Part shown: piece after piece, positions 7,129 to 15,480 of the stretch | Position numbering within the stretch: the stretch's first letter is position 1 | How the letters are laid out: every line of letters begins with the position of its first letter | Source: DASXUG01 sp964620425 | GTDB taxonomy: Bacteria > Pseudomonadota > Gammaproteobacteria > Burkholderiales > Methylophilaceae | NCBI GenBank assembly: GCA_964620425.1 | Contig: CAZUGV010000005.1 | Span: forward strand, 1-64,000 | Length of the DNA stretch: 64,000 bases | Direction: 5' to 3' | Translations under genes and position numbers: made by a program | Notes under the pieces: model-generated | Databases searched by the model: none | What the model saw: only the letters and a program-made list of their open reading frames with translations | Told to the model about the DNA's origin: nothing

Positions 7129-7252
7129 GTCTAGGTTATAAGGCAAAATTTATGCCGAGGCTAGTTAATTTTGATAAAAAACTGCGCACAGACAATTAAA
7201 TTTGCGTATTCTTTCTTTATTGATGGGGCATTCCCTTTTATACTTGTCAGGT

Positions 7253-8299
7253 ATGGGAATCCAAAATTCAAAAATTCATCACTCAAGTACGCATTCAACT
7301 TCTGCACACTCAAACGCTGTGTTGGGTGATGCTCAACAGTCAGTGATTGAACTAGCAAAAGAGGTGATGTTAATAGAAGCCCGCGCGATTGAGGCATTGA
7401 GCCAACGCTTGGATGCCAACTTCACTCATGCGGTCAACCACATTTTACAATGCCAAGGCAAAGTTGTGGTGAGTGGCATGGGAAAATCTGGACATATTGC
7501 GAACAAAATTGCGGCGACGCTTGCAAGTACAGGTACGCCAGCTTTTTTTATGCATGCTGCAGAAGCCAGTCACGGCGATCTTGGCATGTTGGATAAAAAC
7601 GATGTCATGATTGCACTGTCTCACTCTGGTGAAAGTGAAGAGTTGCTCTCTATTTTGCCTATGATTAAGCGCCTGAATATCAAAATGATTGGTATCACTG
7701 GCAACGAGGCCTCCACGTTGGCGCGCGCATCTGATGTGCATTTAAATGTATTTGTTGCAAAAGAAGCTTGCCCGTTAGGTTTAGCACCCACGGCCAGCAC
7801 CACTACCTGCCTTGCCTTGGGTGATGCGCTTGCGCTTGCGGTGTTAGATAGGCGTGGCTTTTCTGCCGAGGACTTTGCAAGGTCGCACCCAAGTGGTAGT
7901 TTGGGACGTAAATTATTATTACGCATCAGCGATGTCATGCGTCAAGAAAAAGCGATTCCAGCCGTGAATATAAATGCAAGCTTTAAAGAGGCGTTGTTAG
8001 AAATGACTCGCAAAGGCTTAGGCATGACGGCAATTGTAAATGCAGAAAATGTGCCTGTTGGCATATTTACCGATGGGGATTTACGTCGCACATTTGAACA
8101 AGGGCTTGATTTAGAGCAAACAAAAATTCAAGCAGTGATGCACGAAAACCCCTTGCATATTGCGCCAGACCAACTGGCGGTTGATGCGGTGGCTTTGATG
8201 GAATCGAAAAAAATAAGCGCATTACTGGTGGTAGATACAGATGGAAAACTGGTAGGTGCACTCAATATGCATGATTTATTAATGGCGAAAGTGGTTTAA
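7253..8299 (+). CDS. kdsD: D-arabinose 5-phosphate isomerase
   Basis: KdsD converts ribulose 5-phosphate to arabinose 5-phosphate, the first step of Kdo synthesis for LPS. A SIS domain holds GKVVVSGMGKSGHIANKIA and ALSHSGESEE, and two CBS domains end at HMHDLLMAKVV, matching the KpsF/KdsD family closely. From ATG 7253 the protein is 348 aa, about 20 longer than the E. coli enzyme because of a Ser/His-rich N-terminal tail; ATG 7223 or TTG 7202 would add 10 or 17 residues. It is the first gene of the conserved kdsD-kdsC-lptC-lptA-lptB-rpoN run, and kdsC starts immediately after its stop. Confidence 0.93.
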   Translation: MGIQNSKIHHSSTHSTSAHSNAVLGDAQQSVIELAKEVMLIEARAIEALSQRLDANFTHAVNHILQCQGKVVVSGMGKSGHIANKIAATLASTGTPAFFMHAAEASHGDLGMLDKNDVMIALSHSGESEELLSILPMIKRLNIKMIGITGNEASTLARASDVHLNVFVAKEACPLGLAPTASTTTCLALGDALALAVLDRRGFSAEDFARSHPSGSLGRKLLLRISDVMRQEKAIPAVNINASFKEALLEMTRKGLGMTAIVNAENVPVGIFTDGDLRRTFEQGLDLEQTKIQAVMHENPLHIAPDQLAVDAVALMESKKISALLVVDTDGKLVGALNMHDLLMAKVV

Positions 8300-8851
8300 A
8301 TGACAATGGAAATCCCAACAAACAACAATTTAACGGTTGAAGAACGCGCTAAAAAAATCAAAGTGCTAGTATTTGACATTGACGGCGTAATGACATCAGG
8401 TGCGCTCGGCTTGGGTGATGACGGGCAAGAGTACAAGTTCTTTCACTCTCAAGATGGCCTTGGCCTGAAGATGATTCGAAAGACTGGCCTAATCATTGGC
8501 ATTGTGACGGGAAGAACTTCACAACTTGTCGTGAAGCGCGCAGAAAACATTGGTGCCAAGCACGTATATCAAGGCTCGGAGGATAAGCTAGCCTCTTTTC
8601 AAGCGCTGATAAAAGCAGCCAACGTCAGTGCTGAAGAATGTGTATTTATGGGCGATGATGTGATTGATATTCCACCGATGCGTCGCTGTGGATTAGCGGT
8701 TTCAGTGCCACACGGGATGCCTTTAGTTAAAGAATATGCGCACTATGTAACAACACGCGAAGCTGGCTTTGGCGCAGTGCGAGAAGTATGTGAGCTTATT
8801 ATGAAAGCACAAGGTACTTTTGACGACCAAATGGCGCACTACCTAAAGTAA
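8300..8851 (+). CDS. kdsC: 3-deoxy-D-manno-octulosonate 8-phosphate phosphatase
   Basis: KdsC removes phosphate from Kdo 8-phosphate to give Kdo. It is a 183-aa C0-type HAD enzyme without a cap domain. The nucleophile motif VFDIDGVMTSG has Asp26 and Asp28; IVTGRTS is motif II, and GDDVIDIPPM supplies the late metal-binding acidic residues. Its ATG follows directly on the kdsD stop (TAAATG), so translation is probably coupled. Length and motifs match typical KdsC. Confidence 0.95.
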   Translation: MTMEIPTNNNLTVEERAKKIKVLVFDIDGVMTSGALGLGDDGQEYKFFHSQDGLGLKMIRKTGLIIGIVTGRTSQLVVKRAENIGAKHVYQGSEDKLASFQALIKAANVSAEECVFMGDDVIDIPPMRRCGLAVSVPHGMPLVKEYAHYVTTREAGFGAVREVCELIMKAQGTFDDQMAHYLK

Positions 8852-8857
8852 CAGTTC

Positions 8858-9454
8858 ATGTATGGTCGCACCACTATGATGTTTCCGCTTACTTTACTGG
8901 CAGTGCTAGCGTTGCTCACGCTGTGGATAGAAAGTAGCGTTAAAGCACCCTCGCAAAAGTCGGATGGGAAAAACCGTCACGATCCCGATTACTATCTGGA
9001 AAATTTCCACTCATCCAAAACAGATACCGCTGGAAATTTGCGCTACCAATTGGCAGCAGTCGAGATGAAACATTTTCCCGATGACGAAAGTAGTGAATTA
9101 GTGCGACCACGATTCACCCAATATGGCGTAGGTAAACCCTACACTCAAATAGAAGGTCAAAAAGGTGAGGTTTCAAAAGATGGTAAAGTGGTTGAGCTTT
9201 ATCAAAACGTAAAAATCAATCGACCTGCTTCTGGGGGGCGCGGCGCTATGGCAGTTTTTACCGAGTATCTAAAAATTGTGCCTGATCAAGAGTTGGTTAC
9301 CACAGATAAAGCCGTGATTATTACCCAAGCGCCAAAAACAATTATTCGCGGCACAGGGATGATTTACAATAAAAAGAACAGCACGCTCACTTTACTTAAA
9401 AAAGTACATGTACACTATGAACGGTCAAGTGCTCAAGGTGTTGTAGCAAAGTAG
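8858..9454 (+). CDS. lptC: LPS export protein LptC, inner-membrane anchored
   Basis: LptC joins the LptB2FG transporter to the periplasmic LptA bridge. This 198-aa protein has one N-terminal membrane helix (about residues 9-25) and a beta-jellyroll-like periplasmic part with DPDYYLENF and the repeated edge-strand pattern (VELYQNVKI, LKIVPDQELVTTDKAV) found in the LptC/LptA family. It starts six bases after kdsC; sequence identity in LptC is generally low, so context is important to the call. The next gene is lptA, 116 bases on. Confidence 0.88.
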   Translation: MYGRTTMMFPLTLLAVLALLTLWIESSVKAPSQKSDGKNRHDPDYYLENFHSSKTDTAGNLRYQLAAVEMKHFPDDESSELVRPRFTQYGVGKPYTQIEGQKGEVSKDGKVVELYQNVKINRPASGGRGAMAVFTEYLKIVPDQELVTTDKAVIITQAPKTIIRGTGMIYNKKNSTLTLLKKVHVHYERSSAQGVVAK

Positions 9455-9570
9455 CCATTAAATACGAGCAATAATAAAACTATGCCAATAATAAAACGAT
9501 GGCAATTCAGTATACAGCAAATGAAAACTAGCCTTTATTCGATGATTCACTGGCGAGTTTTGGAGTCAAT

Positions 9571-10104
9571 ATGAACATGCAATACAAACGCTTATTAATG
9601 TTAGCAATCTGCTCGGTGTTGGCGTTTAATGTCTGCGCAGAGAAAGCTGACCGCAATAAGCCGATAGAGCTAGAGGCGGATACAGTAACGGTAAACGACG
9701 CAAAAAAAACCAGCGTTTACACAGGGAACGTCATTTTGACCCAAGGTACTTTAATGATACGCGGTGATAAATTGGTCGTGCGAGAAGATAATGATGGGTT
9801 TCAGCACAGCACTTCGTATGGTAACCCAACGACGTTTAAGCAAAAGCTGGAAGGAAAATCCGAATACATGGAAGGCAGCGCACAACGGATTGAGTATGAT
9901 GGGCACATGGATAAAGTGCAGCTGTTTACACGCGCTTGGGTCAAACGCGGTGAAGATATCGTGCATGGCGATTACATTAGCTATGATGCAAGTGCAGAAT
10001 ATGCAGAAGTGATTGGTGGTGGTCAACAAACAAAAGGTGGCACACCCAGCGCAACTGGACGTGTAAAAGCAGTCATTCAACCGAAGAAGCCAGCAACTCC
10101 TTAA
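9571..10104 (+). CDS. lptA: Periplasmic LPS transport protein LptA
   Basis: LptA forms the periplasmic bridge carrying LPS to LptDE. This 177-aa protein has a signal peptide ending near residue 23 (NVCA). The OstA-like core carries IELEADTVTVNDAKKTSVYTG, the common opening of LptA, followed by repeated beta-strands (VILTQGTLMIRGDKLVV). The tail is Gly/Lys/Pro-rich. The gene lies between lptC and lptB as expected. The 116-bp gap before it contains no recognised gene. Confidence 0.92.
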   Translation: MNMQYKRLLMLAICSVLAFNVCAEKADRNKPIELEADTVTVNDAKKTSVYTGNVILTQGTLMIRGDKLVVREDNDGFQHSTSYGNPTTFKQKLEGKSEYMEGSAQRIEYDGHMDKVQLFTRAWVKRGEDIVHGDYISYDASAEYAEVIGGGQQTKGGTPSATGRVKAVIQPKKPATP

Positions 10105-10249
10105 CTAAATACATTAAAAAAGTGGTTAGTTAAAAAAAAAGTAGTATCAAAAAATGGAATGTGCGAATTTAAGTCACTTAACCACTAAAGAAAGCTTGAT
10201 ATTTATTCTTGATATTTATTAAAGTTAAGCGAAATAACACTAAGCATAT

Positions 10250-10972
10250 ATGAGCAAATTAATCGTAGAAAATCTACGCAAACAATACAAATCGCGTACC
10301 GTGGTACATGACATCTCAATTGAGGTATCCAGTGGCGAGATTGTTGGCCTGTTGGGTCCAAATGGCGCGGGAAAAACCACTAGCTTTTATATGATCGTGG
10401 GGTTAGTGTCACTCGATGCTGGTCGCATTACGCTAAATGGCAAAGACATCAGCACGATGCCTATACACCAGCGGGCGCACATGGGTTTGGCTTATTTGCC
10501 GCAAGAGCCATCTATCTTTAGAAAAATGACCGTTTCGGATAATATTTTAGCGATCTTAGAGCTAAAAAAACTGAGTGAAATACAACAACAAGAGCGCTTA
10601 GAGTCGCTTTTGCAAGAACTGCATATCACGCATATTCGCAACAATATGGCCGTGAGTTTATCAGGCGGGGAACGCAGACGTGTGGAGATTGCACGTTGCC
10701 TTGCGACAGACCCTAGCTTTATTTTGCTGGATGAGCCATTTGCTGGGATTGACCCAATCGCAGTATTGGACATACAAAAAATTATTCGTTTTTTAACAGA
10801 GCGCAATATTGGGGTACTGATTACCGATCACAATGTAAGAGAAACCCTAGGCATCTGCGATAAGGCGTATATTGTCAATGAAGGGCGCGTATTCGCATCT
10901 GGCAAGCCAAACGATATCATTAACAATGAAAGTGTTAGAGAGGTCTACCTCGGCAAAGATTTTCGTTTATAG
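10250..10972 (+). CDS. lptB: LPS export ABC transporter ATPase LptB
   Basis: LptB powers extraction of LPS from the inner membrane with LptF and LptG. The 240-aa ATPase has Walker A GPNGAGKTT near residue 36, Q-loop LPQEPSIFRKM, signature LSGGERRRVEIAR, Walker B FILLDEPFAGIDP and the switch His in LITDHNVRETL. These are diagnostic for LptB. lptF and lptG are not in the window and usually sit elsewhere. The 145-bp gap before it is A+T-rich with no gene. Confidence 0.96.
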   Translation: MSKLIVENLRKQYKSRTVVHDISIEVSSGEIVGLLGPNGAGKTTSFYMIVGLVSLDAGRITLNGKDISTMPIHQRAHMGLAYLPQEPSIFRKMTVSDNILAILELKKLSEIQQQERLESLLQELHITHIRNNMAVSLSGGERRRVEIARCLATDPSFILLDEPFAGIDPIAVLDIQKIIRFLTERNIGVLITDHNVRETLGICDKAYIVNEGRVFASGKPNDIINNESVREVYLGKDFRL

Positions 10973-11001
10973 TCTAACTGAAGAGATCAAATAATTACGC
11001 A

Positions 11002-12450
11002 ATGAAACAAAGTTTACAACTCAAATTTTCGCAACACCTCGCGCTTACACCGCAGTTGCAACAATCTATCCGCTTGCTACAGCTTTCTACCCAGGAGCTT
11101 AATCAAGAGTTAGAAACCATTTTGCAAGAAAACCCTTTACTGGAACGCGCCAATAAAAATGATGATGATGTAGAGGTGACCGACAACTTCGTCCCCAATA
11201 ACATCCCAGAAACCAGCATAGAAGCACCCGCTGAAGCGCCAAAAACTGAAGCGGTGCAACTTGAATTTGATGATAGTTATAATGATTTTGGCAACAGTAA
11301 TCGTTGGGATGAAGGGAACTCTAATAATGATGATGAGGGTGACTTTACTTTCCAAGAGGCGATAGCGCCCACTTTACGCGAGCACCTCACGAGTCAAATT
11401 CAACTCATGCCGCTATCTGAGCGGGATCAAACGCTTTCAATGTATTTAGTCGACACTATCAACGACGATGGCTATTTAGACCAGTCATTAGAAGAGCTTT
11501 GCGAGTTGTTGCCTGAAGAGTTGGAAGTGGAAATTTTGGAGCTACAAACTGCGCTAAAACATATTCAACACCTTGACCCTCCAGGGATTGGCGCACGCAA
11601 TCTTGCTGAGTGTTTAACCTTACAGCTACAAGCACTGCCAGAAGACACGCCAAATCTAGCACTAGCCTTGACGGTGGCTGAGCAACACCTACCATTATTA
11701 GCCGCACGCGATTACGCAAGAATGCGTAAACTTTTGCATTGCGACGATGATACGTTGAAAAGCATTCAACAAATGATTACGCAGCTCAACCCAAGGCCTG
11801 GTGCCGATTTTACAAAAATCGCGTCCGACCATTATATTCAACATGAAGTAACGGTTAAAAAAATCAAAGGTATTTGGGTCGCCAACTTAAATGATGATGT
11901 CGTGCCTAAATTACGCATCAATCAACTGTATGCTGGCATACTCAAACGTAACCGTGATAGCTCCAGTCAATATTTAATAAGCCAAATGCAAGAAGCGAAA
12001 TGGATGATTAAAAATATCCAACAACGCTTTTCCACCATTTTGCGGGTTTCGCAAGCGATTGTGGATAGGCAACGAAACTTTTTTGAGCATGGTGAGGTGG
12101 CAATGCGCCCACTTGTTCTGCGCGAGATAGCAGATGAGCTTGGCTTGCATGAATCTACTATATCACGCGTTACAACACGCAAGTACATGCTGACACCGCG
12201 TGGTGTTTACGAGCTAAAATATTTCTTCGGTAGCCATGTGGCTACTGAATCAGGCGGTGAATGTTCAGCCACTGCCATCCGTGCACTGATTAAACAAATG
12301 GTGTCAGAAGAAAACCCAAAAAAACCTTTATCCGATAATCAGATTACTGAAGTTCTCAGTAAGCAGGGCATCGTCGTTGCAAGACGTACGATTGCTAAAT
12401 ACCGCGAGTCTCTCAACATACCCGCGGCCAACCAGCGCAAGTCGCTTTAA
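11002..12450 (+). CDS. rpoN: RNA polymerase sigma-54 factor
   Basis: RpoN directs transcription from -24/-12 promoters with enhancer-binding activators. This 482-aa protein has the Gln/Leu-rich region I (QLKFSQHLALTPQLQQSIRLLQLS), a very acidic region II at about residues 50-115 with many Asp, Asn and Glu, the core-binding and helix-turn-helix segments (LHESTISRVTTRKYM), and the RpoN box ARRTIAKYRE near the C-terminus. The position between lptB and hpf is the conserved one. The acidic linker is long but variable in the family. Confidence 0.97.
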   Translation: MKQSLQLKFSQHLALTPQLQQSIRLLQLSTQELNQELETILQENPLLERANKNDDDVEVTDNFVPNNIPETSIEAPAEAPKTEAVQLEFDDSYNDFGNSNRWDEGNSNNDDEGDFTFQEAIAPTLREHLTSQIQLMPLSERDQTLSMYLVDTINDDGYLDQSLEELCELLPEELEVEILELQTALKHIQHLDPPGIGARNLAECLTLQLQALPEDTPNLALALTVAEQHLPLLAARDYARMRKLLHCDDDTLKSIQQMITQLNPRPGADFTKIASDHYIQHEVTVKKIKGIWVANLNDDVVPKLRINQLYAGILKRNRDSSSQYLISQMQEAKWMIKNIQQRFSTILRVSQAIVDRQRNFFEHGEVAMRPLVLREIADELGLHESTISRVTTRKYMLTPRGVYELKYFFGSHVATESGGECSATAIRALIKQMVSEENPKKPLSDNQITEVLSKQGIVVARRTIAKYRESLNIPAANQRKSL

Positions 12451-12477
12451 CTTGTGTTTAACTAAAAGGAGAGCACC

Positions 12478-12810
12478 ATGAACCTCAATCTAACCGGCCA
12501 TCATTTAGAAATTACCCCTGCAATGCGTGAATATGTGCAGAGCAAGTTAAGCCGAGTGAGTAACCACTTTGACCATGTAATTGATTTAAAAGTGACCATG
12601 AGCGTAGAAAAACTGGTGCAAAAAGTCGAAGCAACGATTCATGTGCCAGGCAATGACATCCATGCTGAAAGTACTGGCGAAAACATGTATAGCGCCATTG
12701 ATACGCTGGCCGACAAACTCGATCGCCAAGTGTTAAAACATAAAGAAAAACACGGCGATCACCATAAAGTCAATGGCGCGGTGAAACACCAAGTTTCATT
12801 AGAAGAGTAA
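12478..12810 (+). CDS. hpf: Ribosome hibernation promoting factor (short type)
   Basis: HPF binds the small ribosomal subunit in slow growth and helps form inactive 100S dimers. The 110-aa protein shows the S30AE family pattern: LNLTGHHLEITPAMREYVQSKLSRV, then VEATIHVPGNDIHAEST and MYSAIDTLADKLDRQVLKHKEK. It has no long C-terminal dimerisation domain, so it is the short form. A ribosome site (AAAGGAGAG) is directly before ATG 12478. In many proteobacteria ptsN comes next; here hprK follows after 29 bases. Confidence 0.94.
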   Translation: MNLNLTGHHLEITPAMREYVQSKLSRVSNHFDHVIDLKVTMSVEKLVQKVEATIHVPGNDIHAESTGENMYSAIDTLADKLDRQVLKHKEKHGDHHKVNGAVKHQVSLEE

Positions 12811-12839
12811 GTTCTAGTTTATTGATGAAACTCTGAACC

Positions 12840-13880
12840 ATGTCCTCCATCAGCGTCAGCCAGCTTTATAAAGCCACAAAGAGCAACCTGAAACTTACTT
12901 GGGTTGCGGGTCTTGAGGGTGGTGACAATACGCTTACCAGTGAAAAGGTAACCAAGCCCTCACTGGCGCTGATAGGACATCTCAATTTTGTGCATCCCAA
13001 CCGAGTACAGGTATTGGGCTGTGCGGAAATGGATTATCTTCGCAGCCTAGAGGCAAGTGCATTAGAACAATCCATCAAAAACTTATTTTCTACAGACTTG
13101 GCGGCTGTCATTGTCGCCAACGGTGAAAAACCCCCAGAACAACTGCTGGCGAAAGCCAATAAATGTCGCACCCCTTTATTTACTACACGCCTGATCAGCC
13201 CAGATTTAATGGACATTTTGAGCCATTATTTAGCGCAAGCCATGGCAGACTCCATCAGCATGCATGGTGTTTTTTTAGAGGTTCAAGGCTTTGGCGTGTT
13301 GATAAAAGGTGACCCAGCAATAGGTAAAAGTGAATTAGCACTTGAGCTGATTTCACGTGGTCATCGCCTAGTGGCAGACGATATTACTGATTTTTACCGC
13401 ATTTCTCCAGAACGGATTGAAGGCCGTTGCCCGCATTTATTACAAGACTTTTTAGAGGTACGTGGACTTGGCATTTTAAATATTCGCGCTTTGTTTGGGG
13501 ATAACGCGGTAAAACCTACCAAGCCGCTGGATTTAATTATTCAACTAGAAATGGCAGATACGCTTGCTCCATTGACCTTGGACAGACTAAAAATTAAGTC
13601 ACATAGTGAAAATGTATTAGGCGTTAAAACCCCTAAATTCATGATTCCTGTGGCGGCAGGTCGCAATATTGCGGTACTGGTTGAAGTAGCCGTGCGGAAT
13701 CACATGCTTTTATTGAGAGGTATAAACGGCACAGAGCAGTTCACAAAACGTCAGCGCCAAGAAATGGCTAAGTCAAGTCAAATCCACGCAAAAACAGTGA
13801 GTGATTTAAATGAAACCAAAGGCTTAAATAAAGCGAAAGTTTCCAAAAAAGCCTCTAAAAAGTCGGCAAGGTCGAGCTAA
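12840..13880 (+). CDS. hprK: HPr kinase/phosphorylase
   Basis: HprK phosphorylates HPr at Ser46 and removes that phosphate. The 346-aa protein has the N-terminal substrate-like domain, then a Walker A motif (GDPAIGKSE, about residues 157-165) and the family signature EVRGLGILNIRALFG. The last 45 residues are Lys/Ser/Ala-rich and longer than in many relatives; this basic tail is probably disordered. The HPr encoded at 15137 has the Ser46 target. The order hprK-rapZ-EIIA-ptsH-ptsI follows the betaproteobacterial pattern. Confidence 0.95.
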   Translation: MSSISVSQLYKATKSNLKLTWVAGLEGGDNTLTSEKVTKPSLALIGHLNFVHPNRVQVLGCAEMDYLRSLEASALEQSIKNLFSTDLAAVIVANGEKPPEQLLAKANKCRTPLFTTRLISPDLMDILSHYLAQAMADSISMHGVFLEVQGFGVLIKGDPAIGKSELALELISRGHRLVADDITDFYRISPERIEGRCPHLLQDFLEVRGLGILNIRALFGDNAVKPTKPLDLIIQLEMADTLAPLTLDRLKIKSHSENVLGVKTPKFMIPVAAGRNIAVLVEVAVRNHMLLLRGINGTEQFTKRQRQEMAKSSQIHAKTVSDLNETKGLNKAKVSKKASKKSARSS

Positions 13881-13882
13881 TC

Positions 13883-14728
13883 ATGCAATTAATTATCGTC
13901 ACTGGGCTTTCAGGTTCTGGCAAAAGCATCGTCCTGCGCGCGCTTGAAGATAATGGCTATTATTGTGTCGATAACTTACCAGCCACGCTATTGCCGCAAA
14001 TATCACAGCATATCAATGGCAATGAACAGCAACGTGTTGCTATTAGTATTGATACTCGCAGTGCCGCGCTTGAGGTATTACCCGAAAATATTCAAGCCTT
14101 AAAAGCACAAGGGATAGATGTTCAAGTGTTGTTTCTTGAATCCAACCTCGAAACCTTGGTCAAACGGTTTAGTGAGACACGCCGCCGCCATCCCTTAAGT
14201 AATGACAACACCACCCTGGCAGAAAGCATTAACAATGAACGCGAGTTATTAAGCCGATTGGCAGAACTTGGCCATCATATTGATACTAGCAACCTGAGCG
14301 CGAATAGTCTGCGCAACTGGGTGAAAGATTTTATCGCACAAGAACATAATGGCCTTACACTATTATTTACCTCATTTGGCTTTAAGCATGGCATTCCGCT
14401 AGATGCGGATTTTGTATTTGATGTGCGTTGCCTGCCCAACCCGTTTTACGACCCTAAACTCAGACCACTTACTGGGCAAGATGCACCCGTCAAAGATTTT
14501 CTAACCGAGCAGCCTGTCGTGCATGAAATGTATGAGGAAATTCGTGGTTTTGTAGAGCGCTGGTTACCGCATTTTATTCATGATAATCGCAGCTATTTAA
14601 CGGTTTCTATTGGCTGCACAGGCGGGCAGCATCGATCTGTGCACTTGGTTGAAGAGCTAGGCAAATACTTTGCCCAACACCAACAAAAAGTATTAATTCG
14701 GCATCGAGAACTGGAAATTAAAGCATGA
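13883..14728 (+). CDS. rapZ: RNase adapter / P-loop nucleotide-binding protein RapZ
   Basis: RapZ in enteric bacteria binds a small RNA and guides RNase E, controlling amino-sugar synthesis; the role in other bacteria is less known. The 281-aa length is standard. Walker A GLSGSGKS is at residues 8-15, RCLPNPFYDPKLRPLTG is in the middle, and the C-terminal domain has SIGCTGGQHRSV. It starts two bases after hprK and overlaps the EIIA gene by four bases, so this is a tightly coupled unit. Confidence 0.95.
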   Translation: MQLIIVTGLSGSGKSIVLRALEDNGYYCVDNLPATLLPQISQHINGNEQQRVAISIDTRSAALEVLPENIQALKAQGIDVQVLFLESNLETLVKRFSETRRRHPLSNDNTTLAESINNERELLSRLAELGHHIDTSNLSANSLRNWVKDFIAQEHNGLTLLFTSFGFKHGIPLDADFVFDVRCLPNPFYDPKLRPLTGQDAPVKDFLTEQPVVHEMYEEIRGFVERWLPHFIHDNRSYLTVSIGCTGGQHRSVHLVEELGKYFAQHQQKVLIRHRELEIKA

Positions 14729-15135
14729 TTGGTATTTTGATTATTGCCCACGGTCGCTTTGGGGAAAGCTTGATCGAGTGTGCAACGCATGTCATGGGCT
14801 CACCTCCCCCCATGTTATTGCAGCTAGGCATTCAAACCCATGATGACCCCACGACCATTCTGCCAAAAGCCCAGAGCATGGTACAAGACTTGAATCAGGG
14901 AGATGGCGTCCTCATATTGTCTGACATGTATGGTGCAACGCCTTGCAACTTAGTGGGCAAGTTACTTGTCCCAGGCAAGGTTGAGGGCGTATCTGGCGTT
15001 AATTTGCCGATGCTAGTGCGTGCACTGACTTACCGGAACGGTGACATTATGGCACTCACCGAAAAAGCACTTAGCGGTGGTCGAGAGGGTGTACTCCACT
15101 TCACAGATGAAGCCTGTAAAGGATTGAAAAAATAA
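14725..15135 (+). CDS. PTS EIIA component, mannose/fructose (EIIA-Man) family
   Basis: This 136-aa protein accepts phosphate from HPr. The opening MIGILIIAHGRFGESL puts the phospho-acceptor His at residue 9, as in EIIA-Man. DMYGATPCNL and GVNLPMLVRAL are further family motifs. There is no EIIB, EIIC or EIID gene nearby, so it probably acts in regulation, not in sugar uptake. It overlaps rapZ by four bases, and ptsH follows one base after its stop. Confidence 0.92.
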   Translation: MIGILIIAHGRFGESLIECATHVMGSPPPMLLQLGIQTHDDPTTILPKAQSMVQDLNQGDGVLILSDMYGATPCNLVGKLLVPGKVEGVSGVNLPMLVRALTYRNGDIMALTEKALSGGREGVLHFTDEACKGLKK

Positions 15136-15136
15136 T

Positions 15137-15406
15137 ATGCTTAAACAAGAAATTGAGATTATCAACAAACTAGGTCTGCATGCGCGCGCGTCGACAAAGC
15201 TGACGCAAACCGCCAGCCAGTTTGCTAGTGAAATATGGATAGAACGCAATGGTCGTCGCGTAAACGCTAAGAGCATTATGGGCGTGATGATGCTAGCCGC
15301 TAGCAAAGGTAGTAAGGTTCAACTTGAAACATCAGGGGACGATGAGCAACCTGCCATGCATGCGATTGTTGCGCTCATTAACGATCGCTTCGGCGAATCA
15401 GAATAA
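15137..15406 (+). CDS. ptsH: Phosphocarrier protein HPr
   Basis: HPr passes phosphate from EI to EIIA. The 89-aa sequence has His15 in KLGLHARAS and Ser46 in NAKSIMGV. Both the PEP-dependent site and the HprK site are therefore present, matching hprK upstream. The family usually has 85-90 residues. It is followed by a 74-base gap and ptsI. Confidence 0.96.
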   Translation: MLKQEIEIINKLGLHARASTKLTQTASQFASEIWIERNGRRVNAKSIMGVMMLAASKGSKVQLETSGDDEQPAMHAIVALINDRFGESE

Positions 15407-15480
15407 TAGCGCGAGCCAGTGTGTTCACTTGAGCACATACCAAACAATCTATTACAACCTAAGTAGACGATAAACTTACG

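Noticed and set aside
7129..7146. TTG start adding six residues to the KefB-like gene
   Set aside because: ATG 7128 is adequate and the extra residues add nothing conserved.
10105..10145. Possible terminator after lptA
   Set aside because: The stem TTAACTAA/TTAGTTAA is followed by A, not T, on the plus strand.
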